Source: Haliclystus octoradiatus
Taxonomy: Eukaryota; Cnidaria; Staurozoa; Stauromedusae; Haliclystidae
Reading direction: 5' to 3'
NCBI GenBank assembly: GCA_916610825.1
Contig: OU744452.1
Coordinates: 10,735,268 to 10,799,267, forward strand
Length of the DNA stretch: 64,000 bases
Shown here: piece after piece, positions 38,938-49,993 of the stretch
Layout: every line of letters begins with the position of its first letter
Numbering within the stretch: position 1 is the first letter of the stretch
Program-made: the position numbers and the translations under genes
The notes under the pieces: generated by a model
Databases searched by the model: none
Seen by the model: the letters and a program-made list of their open reading frames with translations, nothing else
Told to the model about the DNA's origin: nothing

Positions 38938-40146
38938 ACAAGAACAAGATGCTCAACCAAATGACGTGGCAGGTTGAAATGGGTAAGCAGCAGTATCAGC
39001 ATTTATCATTAAAGTGTTATTTCAAAGCAGCCATGTTTGGGTCAACGGCACGCTTGGAGATAGGAGAAAATATTAGAAAATGTGAGCTAAGATCAGAGGT
39101 ACTGACACAGGGATGAAGTTTGTTAGGAAAGAATTGGAATCAAGCTACTTAATTTACTTTAAAGTCAGGAAAACCTTTGAAACTTTAATTTGATATGTGA
39201 TGTATTCGAGTCTGAAAATTACAATGGCGGTATTTTTATTTCGATCAGGAATTTCCTTGCTGGTGTAAACTACCATCAAAGAGGTGTTTCAGGCCAAATC
39301 TTGCTGAGAAAATAAGAGACTGGATCTTGCTTTATGACGTAAAATTAGGAATGAAATTTATTTTTTCAGTAGAGAAACGTATAAGTTGAACAATAATTAA
39401 AGTTGTTATAATATTTTGTAAAATCGTGAAGGCAAATAACGAAAACAAACTTATAATGATTAGACCAAAAATTCCTAGAAATCTTTACTTCTTCGTCAGA
39501 TTTATATTTTAAATACATTTATGCATATTATTGGTAAAATTTCTGTTCTTCAATCGAATTTGAGTGTTGAGTGCAATTTGAAACTTTTTGAAAAATGCAC
39601 GAGGTGCAAATTAATTACGAATTGAAAGAGAAACTGTATGATTTCCTTTTAATAACATCCCTGAAAAAATGTAAAAGGGCATAACTCAAGTTGTGTGCGA
39701 AGACTCTGAAAGGAAATGTACACATCCTCAAATGAATTATTTATTTTCAAACGCTATCATTCACAAACTGAAAATAACTTGAACTCTGAACTACTTTAAA
39801 CGGTTGAAAATTATCTTCAAATTGAAACATAAAGTGATATAATGAACAATTACAAACTCAACAAATTTTAATAGACTAATTTAAAAAGATGTAAATCACT
39901 GATGGATTAATCTGAATCAGAATCGTTTATATAGAATCGCTTTCGTTTATGCGATGATATGACAGGTTGTGGTGAATTACTTACTAGGTTAAATGCTACA
40001 TTGCAACTGTTGGAGGAATTTTCCATGTGTGATTGTGAGGGGAGCATTACATCCTATTGAAGTTTTGAGAATTGTTTATTGGCATATTATGATATTGCTG
40101 ATTTTCATGGATAACTGGAACTGGATACAAAGTGCACGGTAAGGTG
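38938..40146. other. AT-rich spacer without recognised features
   Basis: I see no gene, mobile element end or tandem repeat. It separates the exon-like stretches from the virus-like fossils. Confidence 0.5.
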
Positions 40147-41797
40147 TTATTCCTCATATAGATATTGCTGCAGATCATTCTCTCTGTTCGCACTCGTTTG
40201 CCTCATCGTAAGAGTCAATTGATTGTATACTTCTGTGGCCACTGAAATTCGCAATGCTTGATCTTTCAAGGTTGGCGTTTTTAATTTTCGATACAACAGT
40301 CTTGCGAGCACTATGATTCGTAAATCGTCTAGCGCACACTTCAAGAGTTGTTCCGGAAATGATTGATTTCATCATGGAATTAAGTTTGTTTACACCCATT
40401 GGCTGGACTTTGAACCACATGTGATCGTTTGGGCGTCTGTTTTCTTTTATTGACAAATACAGATTGTCCATGTATTTGATTGGTCCTGTAGATTGCAATT
40501 CCAGTGGTCTTTTAGCAGTATAATACTTGAATATCTTTACCGGACATCTTTCCCCACCAGTTCCAAACATCTTTGGTTGAAAGTCGCGGTGCTTCATATT
40601 AAAGGGTCAAAACAGACCGGGAAACCTTGCGCGCGCACACTTTGAATAGTGCACGTAAAATTCAAACACTCGTTTCCAAACATTGCTTTGCCTCGTCTAG
40701 AATGCGTTTGTCGTGAAATATTTTTGAACCATTCTTGAACAAGAGCTTATACTTACTAGCCTATACTTTATTTCTAATCTTCGATAATTTTAATAACACG
40801 AATGCCAAGTTCCTGAAGAACCAGAACATGGTGGTAAAAGGGAAGGAGCAGGTAGAAGGCCACTGATAACTCAAGAGCTTTCACTTATACATCAGGATAT
40901 CTGGACATGGCGTCTTGGCGATAAACCATAATAAAGTTTTACCTAAATTTCGTGATTTGCAAAGACTGGTATAAGGAATGAATTTTGTCTAAAGGAACAC
41001 CTGAGTGAAGATTTGATACTGTTTTCCTGTTTACAAACCTATCAATGCGAGATTCCTTCAAAGAACAAAAAACGAAGCTCCATTTTCACAACCTCAAATC
41101 AACAGCTTATTTATTTTGTATTTCTATTTTCAATCACACTTGATATTTATCGAACTTCGATCGAGATGAAATAAGCATCATATGTAGTTTCTGGACTCGT
41201 GGAATATATGAATTTCTACAGCAAATTAATTAAAATAGTATTTTATTATTGATCAGTTTTGTCATTCCTTCGTGCATTTCTTTCTGTGGTTTGAGTATGT
41301 TTTGATAAAAATTCCCGTCTGTTTCGCATGGATTGATGTTAATGTTTCACGGCCGTACATAATTACCATAGTTTTCATTATCCTTATTCAATTTGCATTG
41401 TTTCGCTCCAGTTTTCATGTTGTTTTTCAGAAATATTCATACATGAATTAAAAGGTTGCTACGGCTCAAATGAAATCATGAGGAATGCTATGACGTTGAT
41501 AAGAAGGCTGCGAGACTCCATTTTGAAAAAGTTGAATGCAAAGGCTGCCGGTCTGGTTTGACCCTTTAAGGCCACCTTGCCTGGTTTTGGTTATTCCCTC
41601 GGTGTATTGCACAAATTCGACTTCATCGTAGCCTTTAACAATACAAAAATCTTCAATTTTCATATCATGGTGCTCCTGTCTCCCTCTCATCCAAAGGATT
41701 GGGTAAGTAGCCGCCATATGGATTGAATTAAGACTTCTGGGCTACCTATACCAAATTTTCCATCTCGCCATAGTATTTCTTCTTCTTCGTTTGATGG
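40147..41797 (-). pseudogene. Tyrosine recombinase (Crypton/DUF3504 type), split by a MITE
   Basis: Read on the minus strand, the catalytic half starts near 41797 (SNEEEEILWRDGKFG). It carries the first catalytic arginine in MRGRQEHHDMKIEDF, the segment EGITKTRQGGL, then after the MITE GGERCPVKIFKYY, PMGVNKLNSMM, the H-x-x-R box NHSARKTVV, and GHRSIQSIDSYD with the likely nucleophilic tyrosine. One missing base near 41697 shifts the frame, and a stop follows EQRE at the C-terminus. The N-terminal core-binding domain is absent; in its place is polymerase B sequence in the same frame. Such recombinases mobilise Cryptons and some virus-like elements. Confidence 0.88.
40603..41565. mobile_element. 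TTAA-flanked MITE inserted in the recombinase pseudogene
   Basis: TTAA (40599-40602) precedes AGGGTCAAAACAGACCGG, and its inverted partner, 17 of 18 bases matching, ends at 41565 before TTAA (41566-41569). Removing the element and one TTAA restores an uninterrupted recombinase frame at that point, which proves the insertion. The 963 bp interior has no transposase. TTAA duplication is the hallmark of piggyBac-type elements, so it is probably a non-autonomous member of such a family. Confidence 0.9.
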
Positions 41798-42296
41798 CTG
41801 TCTTGACAGAGCATTCTTGTTGACAACTAGAGTATACAGTCGATGGTTGATGGATCGGATGGCACGCATACTGCGCATCAGTGTGACATTGTCAAAAAGA
41901 CAGGTTCTGTAATCATCAAACGTCAATGTCTTTTGAACTGTCGACCGTTTGACACCTTTGGCACGTTTCACCTCTTTCCCATCGTATTGATAGGCGTACA
42001 CCTTGGAGCGAAGACCCACAAACGATTTCATTATGGACCTGTTCAAACTCATCTTTGAAATAGCCAACCACCTTTTTGTTTGCAGGTGAATAACAAGAAT
42101 GTTCTTTAGGGTACCCACTGAAGTCAAACCAATCACTTGCACGTTGAATATCTCGGTATAAATCATCAGTTTGAATAACATAAGCCAAGCTATCAGTATC
42201 AGTGAACAATAACTTGGAGTGGTTGCCAGGATAACGCTTTTTCATATAATTGTAATGAAAATCAATCGGTGGGAGCAGACGGAAGTTCATTAACAA
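41798..42296 (-). pseudogene. Protein-primed DNA polymerase B, C-terminal part (Polinton/adintovirus-like)
   Basis: On the minus strand, DFHYNYMKKRY and LLFTDTDSLAY mark the palm; the DTDS motif holds catalytic aspartates. WFDFSGYPKEH, NKKVVGYFKDEF, FVGLRSKVYAY and RAKGVKRSTV are typical of Polinton pPolB. A frame change near 42010 joins two frames. The normal last residues after NKNALS are replaced in frame by tyrosine recombinase sequence. The N-terminal parts of a pPolB lie at 54.9-56.2 kb in the same orientation. Confidence 0.9.
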
Positions 42297-42306
42297 GTTA
42301 TGGCAA

Positions 42307-42672
42307 TAATGGACGGTGTCGCCCTACTGAAGGCACCCGTACCACTCCTCTATTTCTAGAGGGGTGGCTTTCTTCGCTAAGAGAAATGATGTTAAACGCT
42401 CCTTAGATCTCAGCTGCGACACTGCAGATCAATTTCAACAGATTTCATGGCAGATAGGCCTTGATTGTCAATGCGCAACGATGCACCGCAGCTACTCACA
42501 ATGCAATTCTTTCTGAACCATTCCATCCGCCATCCTTAGATGGTACTCATTTGATGTTTCAGATAAAGTCAAGGCTGAGTTGACCTGAGGGGGACTTGAA
42601 CCACAGTCGATCAGATATGATACGATCTGAATTTCTGTTGTTCTGCCAACTGAGCTAATCACCCCTTATATT
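42307..42672 (-). mobile_element. tRNA-derived SINE, copy 1
   Basis: The minus strand begins with a tRNA-like head: GGGGTGATTAGCTCAGTTGG is replaced here by a close variant containing the A box, and GGTTCAAGTCC is the B box. About 280 bp of body follow. A perfect 12 bp target duplication AAGTTATGGCAA flanks it (42295-42306 and 42673-42684). It lies next to the polymerase B fragment. The second copy is at 44912. Confidence 0.92.
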
Positions 42673-42699
42673 AAGTTATGGCAAAGCCGCAATGACTCT

Positions 42700-45600
42700 T
42701 AAGAGAGGACCACTCCAATATGTGTGTACTGTCCACATCGTCAAAGGATGGAACGATCCCCTTCTCAGTAAGGAAGGCTGAATTTCATTGGGCCATCTAC
42801 CCACTAACTGCCCAAACGTACCGCTACCACACGAAGCAAACCAGCTATATCATTGATGACCCCACAAACAGGATCAGTGATGAGAACACAATCAAATGGA
42901 CCATCGATGTGAAAGAAAGCAGAGGCATTGATGAATGAATTTCCAGACGTCTTTCCTATCGATGATGATGCCCCACTAAGACCTATGGAGGGTCCGCCAA
43001 TGGTCATCCATCTCATCCCTGATGCAGTACCAGTCAGACGCTATAAAGCATACACCATACCACTCCATTGGGAAGCTCAAGTAAAGGAAAATCTGGATCA
43101 ACTGTCCAAAAAAGGAACAATTGAGGATGTCCCCATAGTGGTGCGAAACACCAGAGTGGCAGCATCCGATGGTGGTAACACCGAAGAAAGATTCATCAGA
43201 ACCACGCATCACAGTGGAATTGACATCACTGAACCCATTTGTGAAAAGACTAGGCTACAGCACCAAGACACCAAGAGAAGAGATTGCAAAGATCCCCCTG
43301 GAATGAAATTCTTCACAACTCTGGATGCACGACACGGTTATTGGCAAGTGCCCCTGGCAGAAGAATCCCGTCCATTGACAACATTCATCACCCCATGGGG
43401 CTCCAAGCGCTTCCTTCGCAATCCAATGGACCTATGCAGTGCAGGAGACGAGCACAATCACCGAGGCTACGAAGCAATTGCCGGAATCGACAACGTGCTG
43501 AAAATTGTAGAAGACTATATCATATATGATAAAGACCTAAAGTCCCACGAAGAAAGAGTTCGATCCATTATACAAAGATGTTCAGAGTCAGGAATCACCC
43601 TTTGTAGCAAATAGTTTGTGTTCGCTCAGCCAACAGTGAATTGGTGTGGATACATTGTACATACAGAAGGATACTCGATCAATCCAGAGCTCGTCAAAGC
43701 CTAACCCAATTCCCTACACCAGCCAGCAAGACTGACGTCCGCTCACTTTGCAGGTTGGTTCAGCAATTTGAAGCGTTTACAGCAGAATTGGCAGACTTAA
43801 TGCAACCCCTACGAGCACTCCTAGCTCACAACGCAGCTTTATCATGGGAAGGACATCAACAAAAGGCATTTGAAGCAATCATCAAAGCACTCACTTGCCC
43901 TCGTAAACTGGCACAATTCTGTCACGGTGCAAAATTGAGGCTGGAGACAGATGCAGCTCAATCAAAAGGTCTCGGCTTCGCTCTTTGGCAACAAGCACCT
44001 GATCAAACCTAGAGACTGCTGCAATGTGGATCTAGATTCGCCAGCCCGACTGAATCACGCTATTCTGCAACCGAAGTTGAACTACTTGCTGTTGTATGGG
44101 CCATGAAGAAATGTAAATTGTTCATCCAAGGAGCGCGTTTCACGCTGATAGTTGATCAAAGGCCACTAGAGTCAATCCTAAACCACAAACAGCTAGACAT
44201 GATCACAACCCCACGCATCATTCGCCTCAAAGAGAAACTCAGCAATTTTTCACCTTCAACACCTTATGGCGACCTGGAGCCACCCACGCAGTGGTTGATT
44301 GCTTTTCACGCTACCCAGTGGATCACCCTTCTGAAGACGACGACATTGGGGAACAAGAAATTGAAGACTTCACAAAAATCACGATCTGCTCCCTGGAAGC
44401 TGTCACATCATCTCACGGTCTTGAAGATATCACGTTGGAAAAGCTTGCTCAAACAGCATCTTTAGATGTTACATTCACAACATTGAGGGAGGCAATCCAA
44501 TCATTAAACGAAGATTTATGGCACAACCCCTGATTACCCCATACAGACAAGCCCGCCCATACCTGTCTGTCATCGATAACCTGATATTTTACTAACACCA
44601 AAGACTGGTTATTCCAAAATCACTCCAGCAAAAGACATTGAAAGACTTGCATGCAGCCCATATGGGTCGTGATTACAAATTAAAAAGGGCAAGGGAGTGT
44701 ATATTCTGGCCTAAAATGACAAATGATGTGACAAACATGGTAAAATCATGCAGACAATGCCAAGAACATTCAGCAAGCCAACAAAAAGAAACACTCATCC
44801 AAGACAATCTTCCAAGCAGACCAGGCGAAGCCATTGCTACAGATCTGTTCAAATTTTCTAAAAGAAGACCTCGTGATCACAGATAAATGTTCAAAATGGC
44901 AAGATACCTTTAGTAAAGTAATGTGGACGGTGTCGCCCTACCGAAGGCACCCGTACCATTCCTCTATTTCTAGAGGAGTGGCTCTTTTCGCTAAGAGCAA
45001 TGATGTTAAACGCTCCTTAGATCTCAGCCGCGACACTGCAGATCAATTTCAACAGATTTCATGGCAGATAGGCCTTGATTGTCAATGCGCAACGATGCGC
45101 CGCAGCTACTCACAATGCAATTCCTTCTGAACCATTCCATCCGCCATCCTTAGATGGTACTCATTTGATGTTTCAAATAAAGTCAAGGCTGAGTCGACCT
45201 CAGGGGGATTTGAACCACAGTCGATCAGATATGACACGATCTGAAGTTCGGTTGCTCTGCCAACTGAGCTAATCACCCCTTTTAGATACCTTTGAATGGG
45301 GCAAAAGCGGAGCTACAACTAAGCAGGTCATAAAACATCTGATGGTCTGGTGCAGAATGATGGGCATCCCAATCCGCCTTACATCAGATGGTGGCCCACC
45401 ATTTCAAAGTATATTGTTTGCCAAAAACCTCAGTGATTGGGGTACGCACCATGACCCATCCTCCCCATATCATCACCAAGCCAATGGATATGCAGAGTCT
45501 GCAGTGAAGACAATGAAAAATTTGATGACCAAAATCAGTCCAAAAGGTGCTCTTGATACGCCAGCAGTCACAGAAGGATTGATCGATCTCAGAAATACTC

Positions 45601-46073
45601 CACGGCATGACGGCCTCAGTCCAGCCATGAGATTATTTGGAAGCCCCTTGCACTCCCAGCTCCCAGCGCATCCACTGGTATTCGAACCAGCAGTGATGAG
45701 AATTATATCACATGCTGACAAGAAAGCTAGTGTCCTCAGACAAAAGGCAAAATGTGATTACGACAAGAAGGCAAAGGATCTGGAGATATTGAAGAAAGGG
45801 ACAATTGTACTGGTCCAAAATCCAACGTCAAGAAAATGGGATTTGATTGCAGAAATAGTACAAATTCAAGCACCGAGTTACCTGGTGAAAACAGAAACGG
45901 GACGCATTTATTGGAGGAATAGGCGGTTCCTGAAGGTGTATTATAGTAAAGAAGGCAACAATGAGGCACTCAATGATAAAACATCAACAACAACACAGCC
46001 ACCAGAACAGCCAACGGCCACTCCGAGGAGAAGTAGTATAGTGAAGAAATCATCGCAACACTTAACTAATTAA
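42700..46073 (+). pseudogene. Ty3/Gypsy-type retrotransposon pol, decayed and SINE-split
   Basis: Frames on the + strand give, in order: reverse transcriptase (EFPDVFPIDDDAPLRPMEGP, then FFTTLDARHGYWQVPL and TTFITPWGSKRFLRNPM; YVDD is decayed to VEDYIIYD), RNase H (LRLETDAAQSKGLGFALW), an integrase HHCC zinc domain (HAAHMGRDY to CRQCQEH, about 44650-44765), the integrase core (RLTSDGGPPF and HHQANGYAESAVK, 45370-45500) and a C-terminal domain ending RRFLKVYY. Stops and frameshifts break it at 43614, 44012, 44532 and elsewhere. Gag, protease and LTRs were not found, so it is a 5'-truncated fossil. Confidence 0.88.
44912..45283 (-). mobile_element. tRNA-derived SINE, copy 2, inside the Gypsy integrase
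   Basis: About 93-95% like copy 1 by eye, in the same orientation. Its minus strand starts GGGGTGATTAGCTCAGTTGG (A box) and has GGTTCAAATCC (B box). The target duplication AGATACCTTT occurs at 44902-44911 and 45284-45293. It splits the integrase core, so it postdates the Gypsy element. The 3' tail is short and AT-rich (ACATTACTTTACT). Confidence 0.93.
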
Positions 46074-46920
46074 TCATCTCACAAAAGCATGAAGATGCAT
46101 GGAGTATAATCCGTTACATTATGTTGCACAATGTATTACCATATACAATAATGGATTGGGACTAGTACCCAACATCCATACAAAATATACTATGTTGCAA
46201 TGAGGGCATTGCCCAAATTATAGTCTTTAACACAACACCGTTTATTGTTTCTCGTAACACAACAATGCCTACATCCAATTTTTAAAACAATATCAAATGC
46301 TAGGGGACTTATATCCCATGGAAAGATTATCACTGACGACCTGTGTGAATATCTTGATAGGTATAGCTTACCAATACAGTAGTCATTCTTCATGCTACAA
46401 TTTATTGCGATCTACACAATTTCAAATTCAACCTTCATTACTAGAAGAATGAATAACGTTGCATATTTATGTGGTGTACAATTGATGGGGTACAATCCTA
46501 ATTTTTAGACGAACAATATGTAATTGCTCAGATTAACAATAAAAAATACAAATTTGCAACAGCTACAGTAAAAGGGATGCATTATGCATAATGGATTGAA
46601 AATTTAAGAAGAACATTGTCATTTGAAATCAAAATGAATGAACCAAACAAGTAGGGTTTGTAAAATAGTATTGTAGAGTTTAAGGACGATAGAGGACAAA
46701 CGAACAAACATCAAGATAACTTGTGTAACTCTGTTTTATTAATCATATGCGTGTTAGTTTTACAACGCTGTGCAACACACTCCTGTGTGCCTAATGTACA
46801 ACTAAGTGTAGTTTAATGACAATGTAAACACCAGTATTATTAACTGCAACTAATTGTCTATACACGTCATTTCACCATTTTCTCAAATGGTGAATGTAGA
46901 TGTATTTGGCAGTTCCTGGG
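46074..46920. other. Spacer after the Gypsy fossil, with one short hairpin
   Basis: AT-rich sequence without a recognised gene. A perfect 9 bp inverted repeat, TCACCATTT and AAATGGTGA with a four-base loop, lies at 46872-46893. It may include Gypsy LTR remnants but no repeat pair was found. Confidence 0.45.
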
Positions 46921-46940
46921 CCAAACAATTGGCGCAGCGA

Positions 46941-47086
46941 CGCAACGATCCGGAACTCCGGTAAAAACGCAACGATTTGCGCAACGATCATGTCAACCAA
47001 TCTGGCATTAGCGCAACAATCCGGTCAACCAATCCGGTATTAGCGCAACGATCCATTAATCCGATTACCAAAAGCGCAATGATTGA
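46941..47086 (+). promoter_or_regulatory. Cluster of CGCAACGATC repeats upstream of a TATA box
   Basis: Six copies or near-copies of CGCAACGATC start at about 46941, 46968, 46980, 47012, 47044 and 47077. Two 32 bp tandem units (46993-47024 and 47025-47056) each combine a CCAAT box (TCAACCAATCYGG) with this motif. The density just upstream of a TATA box suggests transcription factor sites; an iteron-like replication role is the alternative. The sequence is much richer in CG dinucleotides than its surroundings. Confidence 0.55.
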
Positions 47087-47113
47087 ATGACAAACACGTC
47101 AATCATACATTGC

Positions 47114-47121
47114 TATAAAAA
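47114..47121 (+). promoter_or_regulatory. TATA box (TATAAAAA)
   Basis: A consensus TATA box 78 bp upstream of the ATG at 47192 and right after the iterated CCAAT/CGCAACGATC cluster. Predicted initiation is near 47145. It would drive the small ORF now interrupted by the BEL insertion and the ORFs from 53793. Confidence 0.55.
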
Positions 47122-47191
47122 GCGTTGTTTGAAAATCATTTCATTTCATTCCAATTTGATGGACGGTATAGCAGTTGAATTGTTTATGCAT

Positions 47192-47276
47192 AATGTCTTC
47201 AATGGATGATTTGGAATTCATTGTCACACCATTTACTGCGTCAGAATCTGAAACGCTTGATTCGCTAATGAATAAA
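47192..47276 (+). pseudogene. Short ORF interrupted by the BEL/Pao element, unknown product
   Basis: ATG 47192 begins MSSMDDLEFIVTPFTASESE, acidic and serine/threonine rich, and is open up to the BEL target site. Across the empty site the frame would end within a few codons after 53780, at a TGA that overlaps the ATGGATGATG start of the next ORF at 53793. It is either a tiny separate ORF or the N-terminus of that protein after a one-base slip in the GAT repeat. No homology recognised. Confidence 0.4.
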
Positions 47277-47529
47277 TGTTCCGGCGGAAATTGTATGATT
47301 TTATGTAATCTATACCACTGTAGCGAATTGTAAATGTTATTGTTAATGTGATGTGATTTGTGTAGTAAAAAACCTTAGATCTGTTCTGCAGCGCCAGACA
47401 GAGCACGCGATATTGAGAATGCATATAAATTGTTGTTATACATCGAACGTCGTTCATCTCTGAACTATCGGATATCAAATCATCACATCATTACAGTCCT
47501 CTGAAATCCAAGTAAAATTCGTTAGTTCA
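47277..47529 (+). repeat. BEL/Pao 5' LTR
   Basis: Starts TGTTCCGGCGGAAATTG and ends TTCGTTAGTTCA. It contains GCATATAAATTG (about 47420), a likely TATA element. Two bases beyond it TGGTCAGTCGAACC is the candidate primer-binding site; I cannot assign the tRNA. Confidence 0.95.
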
Positions 47530-47833
47530 TTTGGTCAGTCGAACCCGAGAAGAACTACAAGATAACATTTCGATTTTTTCAAAATCGTCTGTTCAATATA
47601 AAGTTGGAATCGTTCGTGAGAAGATCGGTGAGATTGTTCCAAGTTACTATTGCATTTCTTCAGTTTTTAATCGCTGAAGTCTTTCCGAAGTTAGCTGTTT
47701 GTTGTTTAGCTTGTTAAAACAAGTACTATTTCAACTTTCAATGAATCGTTTTTCCGTTTGTATCATTTCGTGTTACAAATTTCCCAACCTTTACTTGATG
47801 TAACTTGATCTTAATTGCATCGTGCTTTTCGAT

Positions 47834-48467
47834 GGCAGATCAAGATGTTTATCCGTTAAACACAACAGACGGTACCGCAAATGATAATTCCAAGTGTATA
47901 AAATCACTTCGAAATAAGAGAAGAGCTCATAGGGGTAGATTGACCCAATTAATCAAATCTGCCGAAAATCAGATTATCAATAGCGGAAGTAAAACATTTT
48001 TACGCAAAACCTTCGATGACATCGAAATTAGACAACAAATTATTGCCGACATTGTCGAGCAATTAGCTGAATATCTTTCCGAGGAAGAATTCGACACGGA
48101 AGAGGCACAGCTCCAAAAAATGTTTGCAGAAGTCCAAATAATTTGCGGTAAGATCATGGACTACTTACAAATTAGATCAGATGAGGCATCAACCGTGATA
48201 TCTCACGGACAAGAATTGCCAACCCAGTCTAACGGTACAGGTTTGTCAGCTAATGTTGCAGACCAAGAACCCTTGCCACACCAAAGTGAGGCTGAAAATC
48301 AAATTACCCACGGCAACGCATCAGCGCCGTTGCCAAGTACACCCCTAAGAATAAGCAACGAACGTGAGGGGTCTGTTATGAGTCAAGGGGAAATCTTGGC
48401 AAGATTTTTCGATTCACAGGCAAAAATTCGATATTTCAGCACCCAATATAGTCATGAAAAGCAATGA
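47834..48467 (+). pseudogene. BEL/Pao gag, N-terminal frame
   Basis: ATG 47834 opens MADQDVYPLNTTDG, then a basic, coiled region (RNKRRAHRGRLTQLIKSAEN, EEEFDTEEAQLQKMF) typical of BEL gag N-termini. It stops at 48467, overlapping the next frame, which starts at 48454. BEL elements normally have a single gag-pol frame, so a one-base lesion is likely, with programmed frameshifting possible. Confidence 0.75.
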
Positions 48468-49728
48468 CTGGATTGATAAATTTGTCATTTCTGGTATTGA
48501 CTTTAATGCTGAATATAATGATAAACGCTCTTCGGTGAAAATAAAACCTCCATTTTTTGACGGAAATATTTTAAGTTGGTATTCTTGGAGTGAACTTTTT
48601 TTAGCCCTGGTTCACAACACTAATAAATCTATAGGGGAGAAGATGTCTCTTCTGCATGAATGCCTCAGTAAGGAATGCCAAATTGTCATAAAAGGCCTAG
48701 GTAGTTCTGAAGCAGACTACAAAGATGCTTTAGTGCTACTCAGAGACTGGTACGGCAATCCTGAAGCCATTAAAAGGGCCCATGAAAGAGCCTTGGACAA
48801 CCTAGAACAGGTAAAGGGAAATGACCCTGCCTCATTTTGTAAGTTTTCGGACCATGCGGTAAGCCACCTCCGGGTTCTCTCTAGAGCGCTAGGTACAGGT
48901 GAGACACTGTGCGAATCTATTCTTTTAAAACTAGAAAACAAACTCCCTCTATTTTCAAAAATGGCTTGGCGGGAAGTTTGCCCGGATAGATGCACAACGG
49001 AAACCCTGAGCCTATTCAGTGATTGGCTCAGAAAGCGGGCACATCAGTACCGTCGGTGGGAAATACCCAAGGAAAACAACGAATCCAACCCTTTTAAAGC
49101 GAAATCGCATTCCACCTCTACATGCATCTCTGACGATAAAGCCGACAATTGCGGCAGTTGTAACGGACTTCATACGACACCCGACTGCAATTCTTTCAAA
49201 TCAAAAAGTGTTTTGGATCGGTTAGAAATTGCCAAGGTACAAGGGTTGTGTTTTTCCTGCCTAAAAAAGGCGGGACGGTCTCATATGCTGAGAAATTGTC
49301 CCAGTAGAAAAAGATGTTCATTTGAAACATGCAATTACTATCATCATCCTCTGTTACATGATGCTAGCAGAGAAGCAACATTTGCTGCAATGAATACTGC
49401 AGTCTCAACTAGTAGTGTCGCTCTAGGCGTGATCAAGGTTAAAGTAATAGGCGTCAACGGTACGCCCATTGATGCCACTCTACTTATCGATGAAGGTAGT
49501 GACTCAACATTAATTACCGAAACCTTAACTAAGAAGCTTGGGTTGTCTGGAAAGGTGACCAAATTAAGGATCACAGGTGTTACCGGACAAACTAATTTTC
49601 AACAGACCTCCCGAATTTCTTTTAAAATTGAGACCCCTCGTGGCAGTGACACTCATCAGGTCATCGAAGCGTGGTCACTTCCAAAGGTTTGCGATAATGT
49701 TAGATCAGTTGAGTGGTACGCCCATTGA
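48454..49728 (+). pseudogene. BEL/Pao gag (DUF1759), zinc knuckles and aspartic protease
   Basis: The DUF1759 capsid region has PPFFDGNILSWYSWSELF and LLRDWYGNPEAIKRAHERAL. Cysteine knuckles follow (GLCFSCLKKAGRSHMLRNC and CSFETCNYYHHPLLH). The DUF1758 aspartic protease has LLIDEGSDSTLI; the usual D-S/T-G triad is D-E-G here, which may be inactivating. The frame ends at 49728 because the protease-coding segment is duplicated out of frame. Gag packages RNA and the protease matures the polyprotein. Confidence 0.88.
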
Positions 49729-49970
49729 TGCCACTCTACTTATCGATGAAGGTAGTGACTCAACATTAATTACCGAAACCTTAACTAAGAAGCTTGGGTT
49801 GTCTGGAAAGGTGACCAAATTAAGGATCACAGGTGTTACCGGACAAACTAATTTTCAACAGACCTCCCGAATTTCTTTTAAAATTGAGACCCCTCGTGGC
49901 AGTGACACTCATCAGGTCATCGAAGCGTGGTCACTTCCAAAGGTTTGCGATAATGTTAGATCAGTTGAGT
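49459..49970 (+). repeat. 256 bp direct tandem duplication in the BEL protease
   Basis: Bases 49459-49714 (starting GGTACGCCCATTGATGCC) recur at 49715-49970 without visible change. As 256 is not a multiple of three, the second copy shifts frame. Perfect identity indicates a very recent event or an assembly artefact. Confidence 0.95.
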
Positions 49971-49993
49971 GGCCAGTTGTTAAAAAAGAATGA

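Noticed and set aside
45195..45283. A genuine tRNA gene on the minus strand
   Set aside because: The A and B boxes belong to a SINE head: the arms do not fold as a full tRNA, and the unit has a 280 bp body, a second copy and target duplications.
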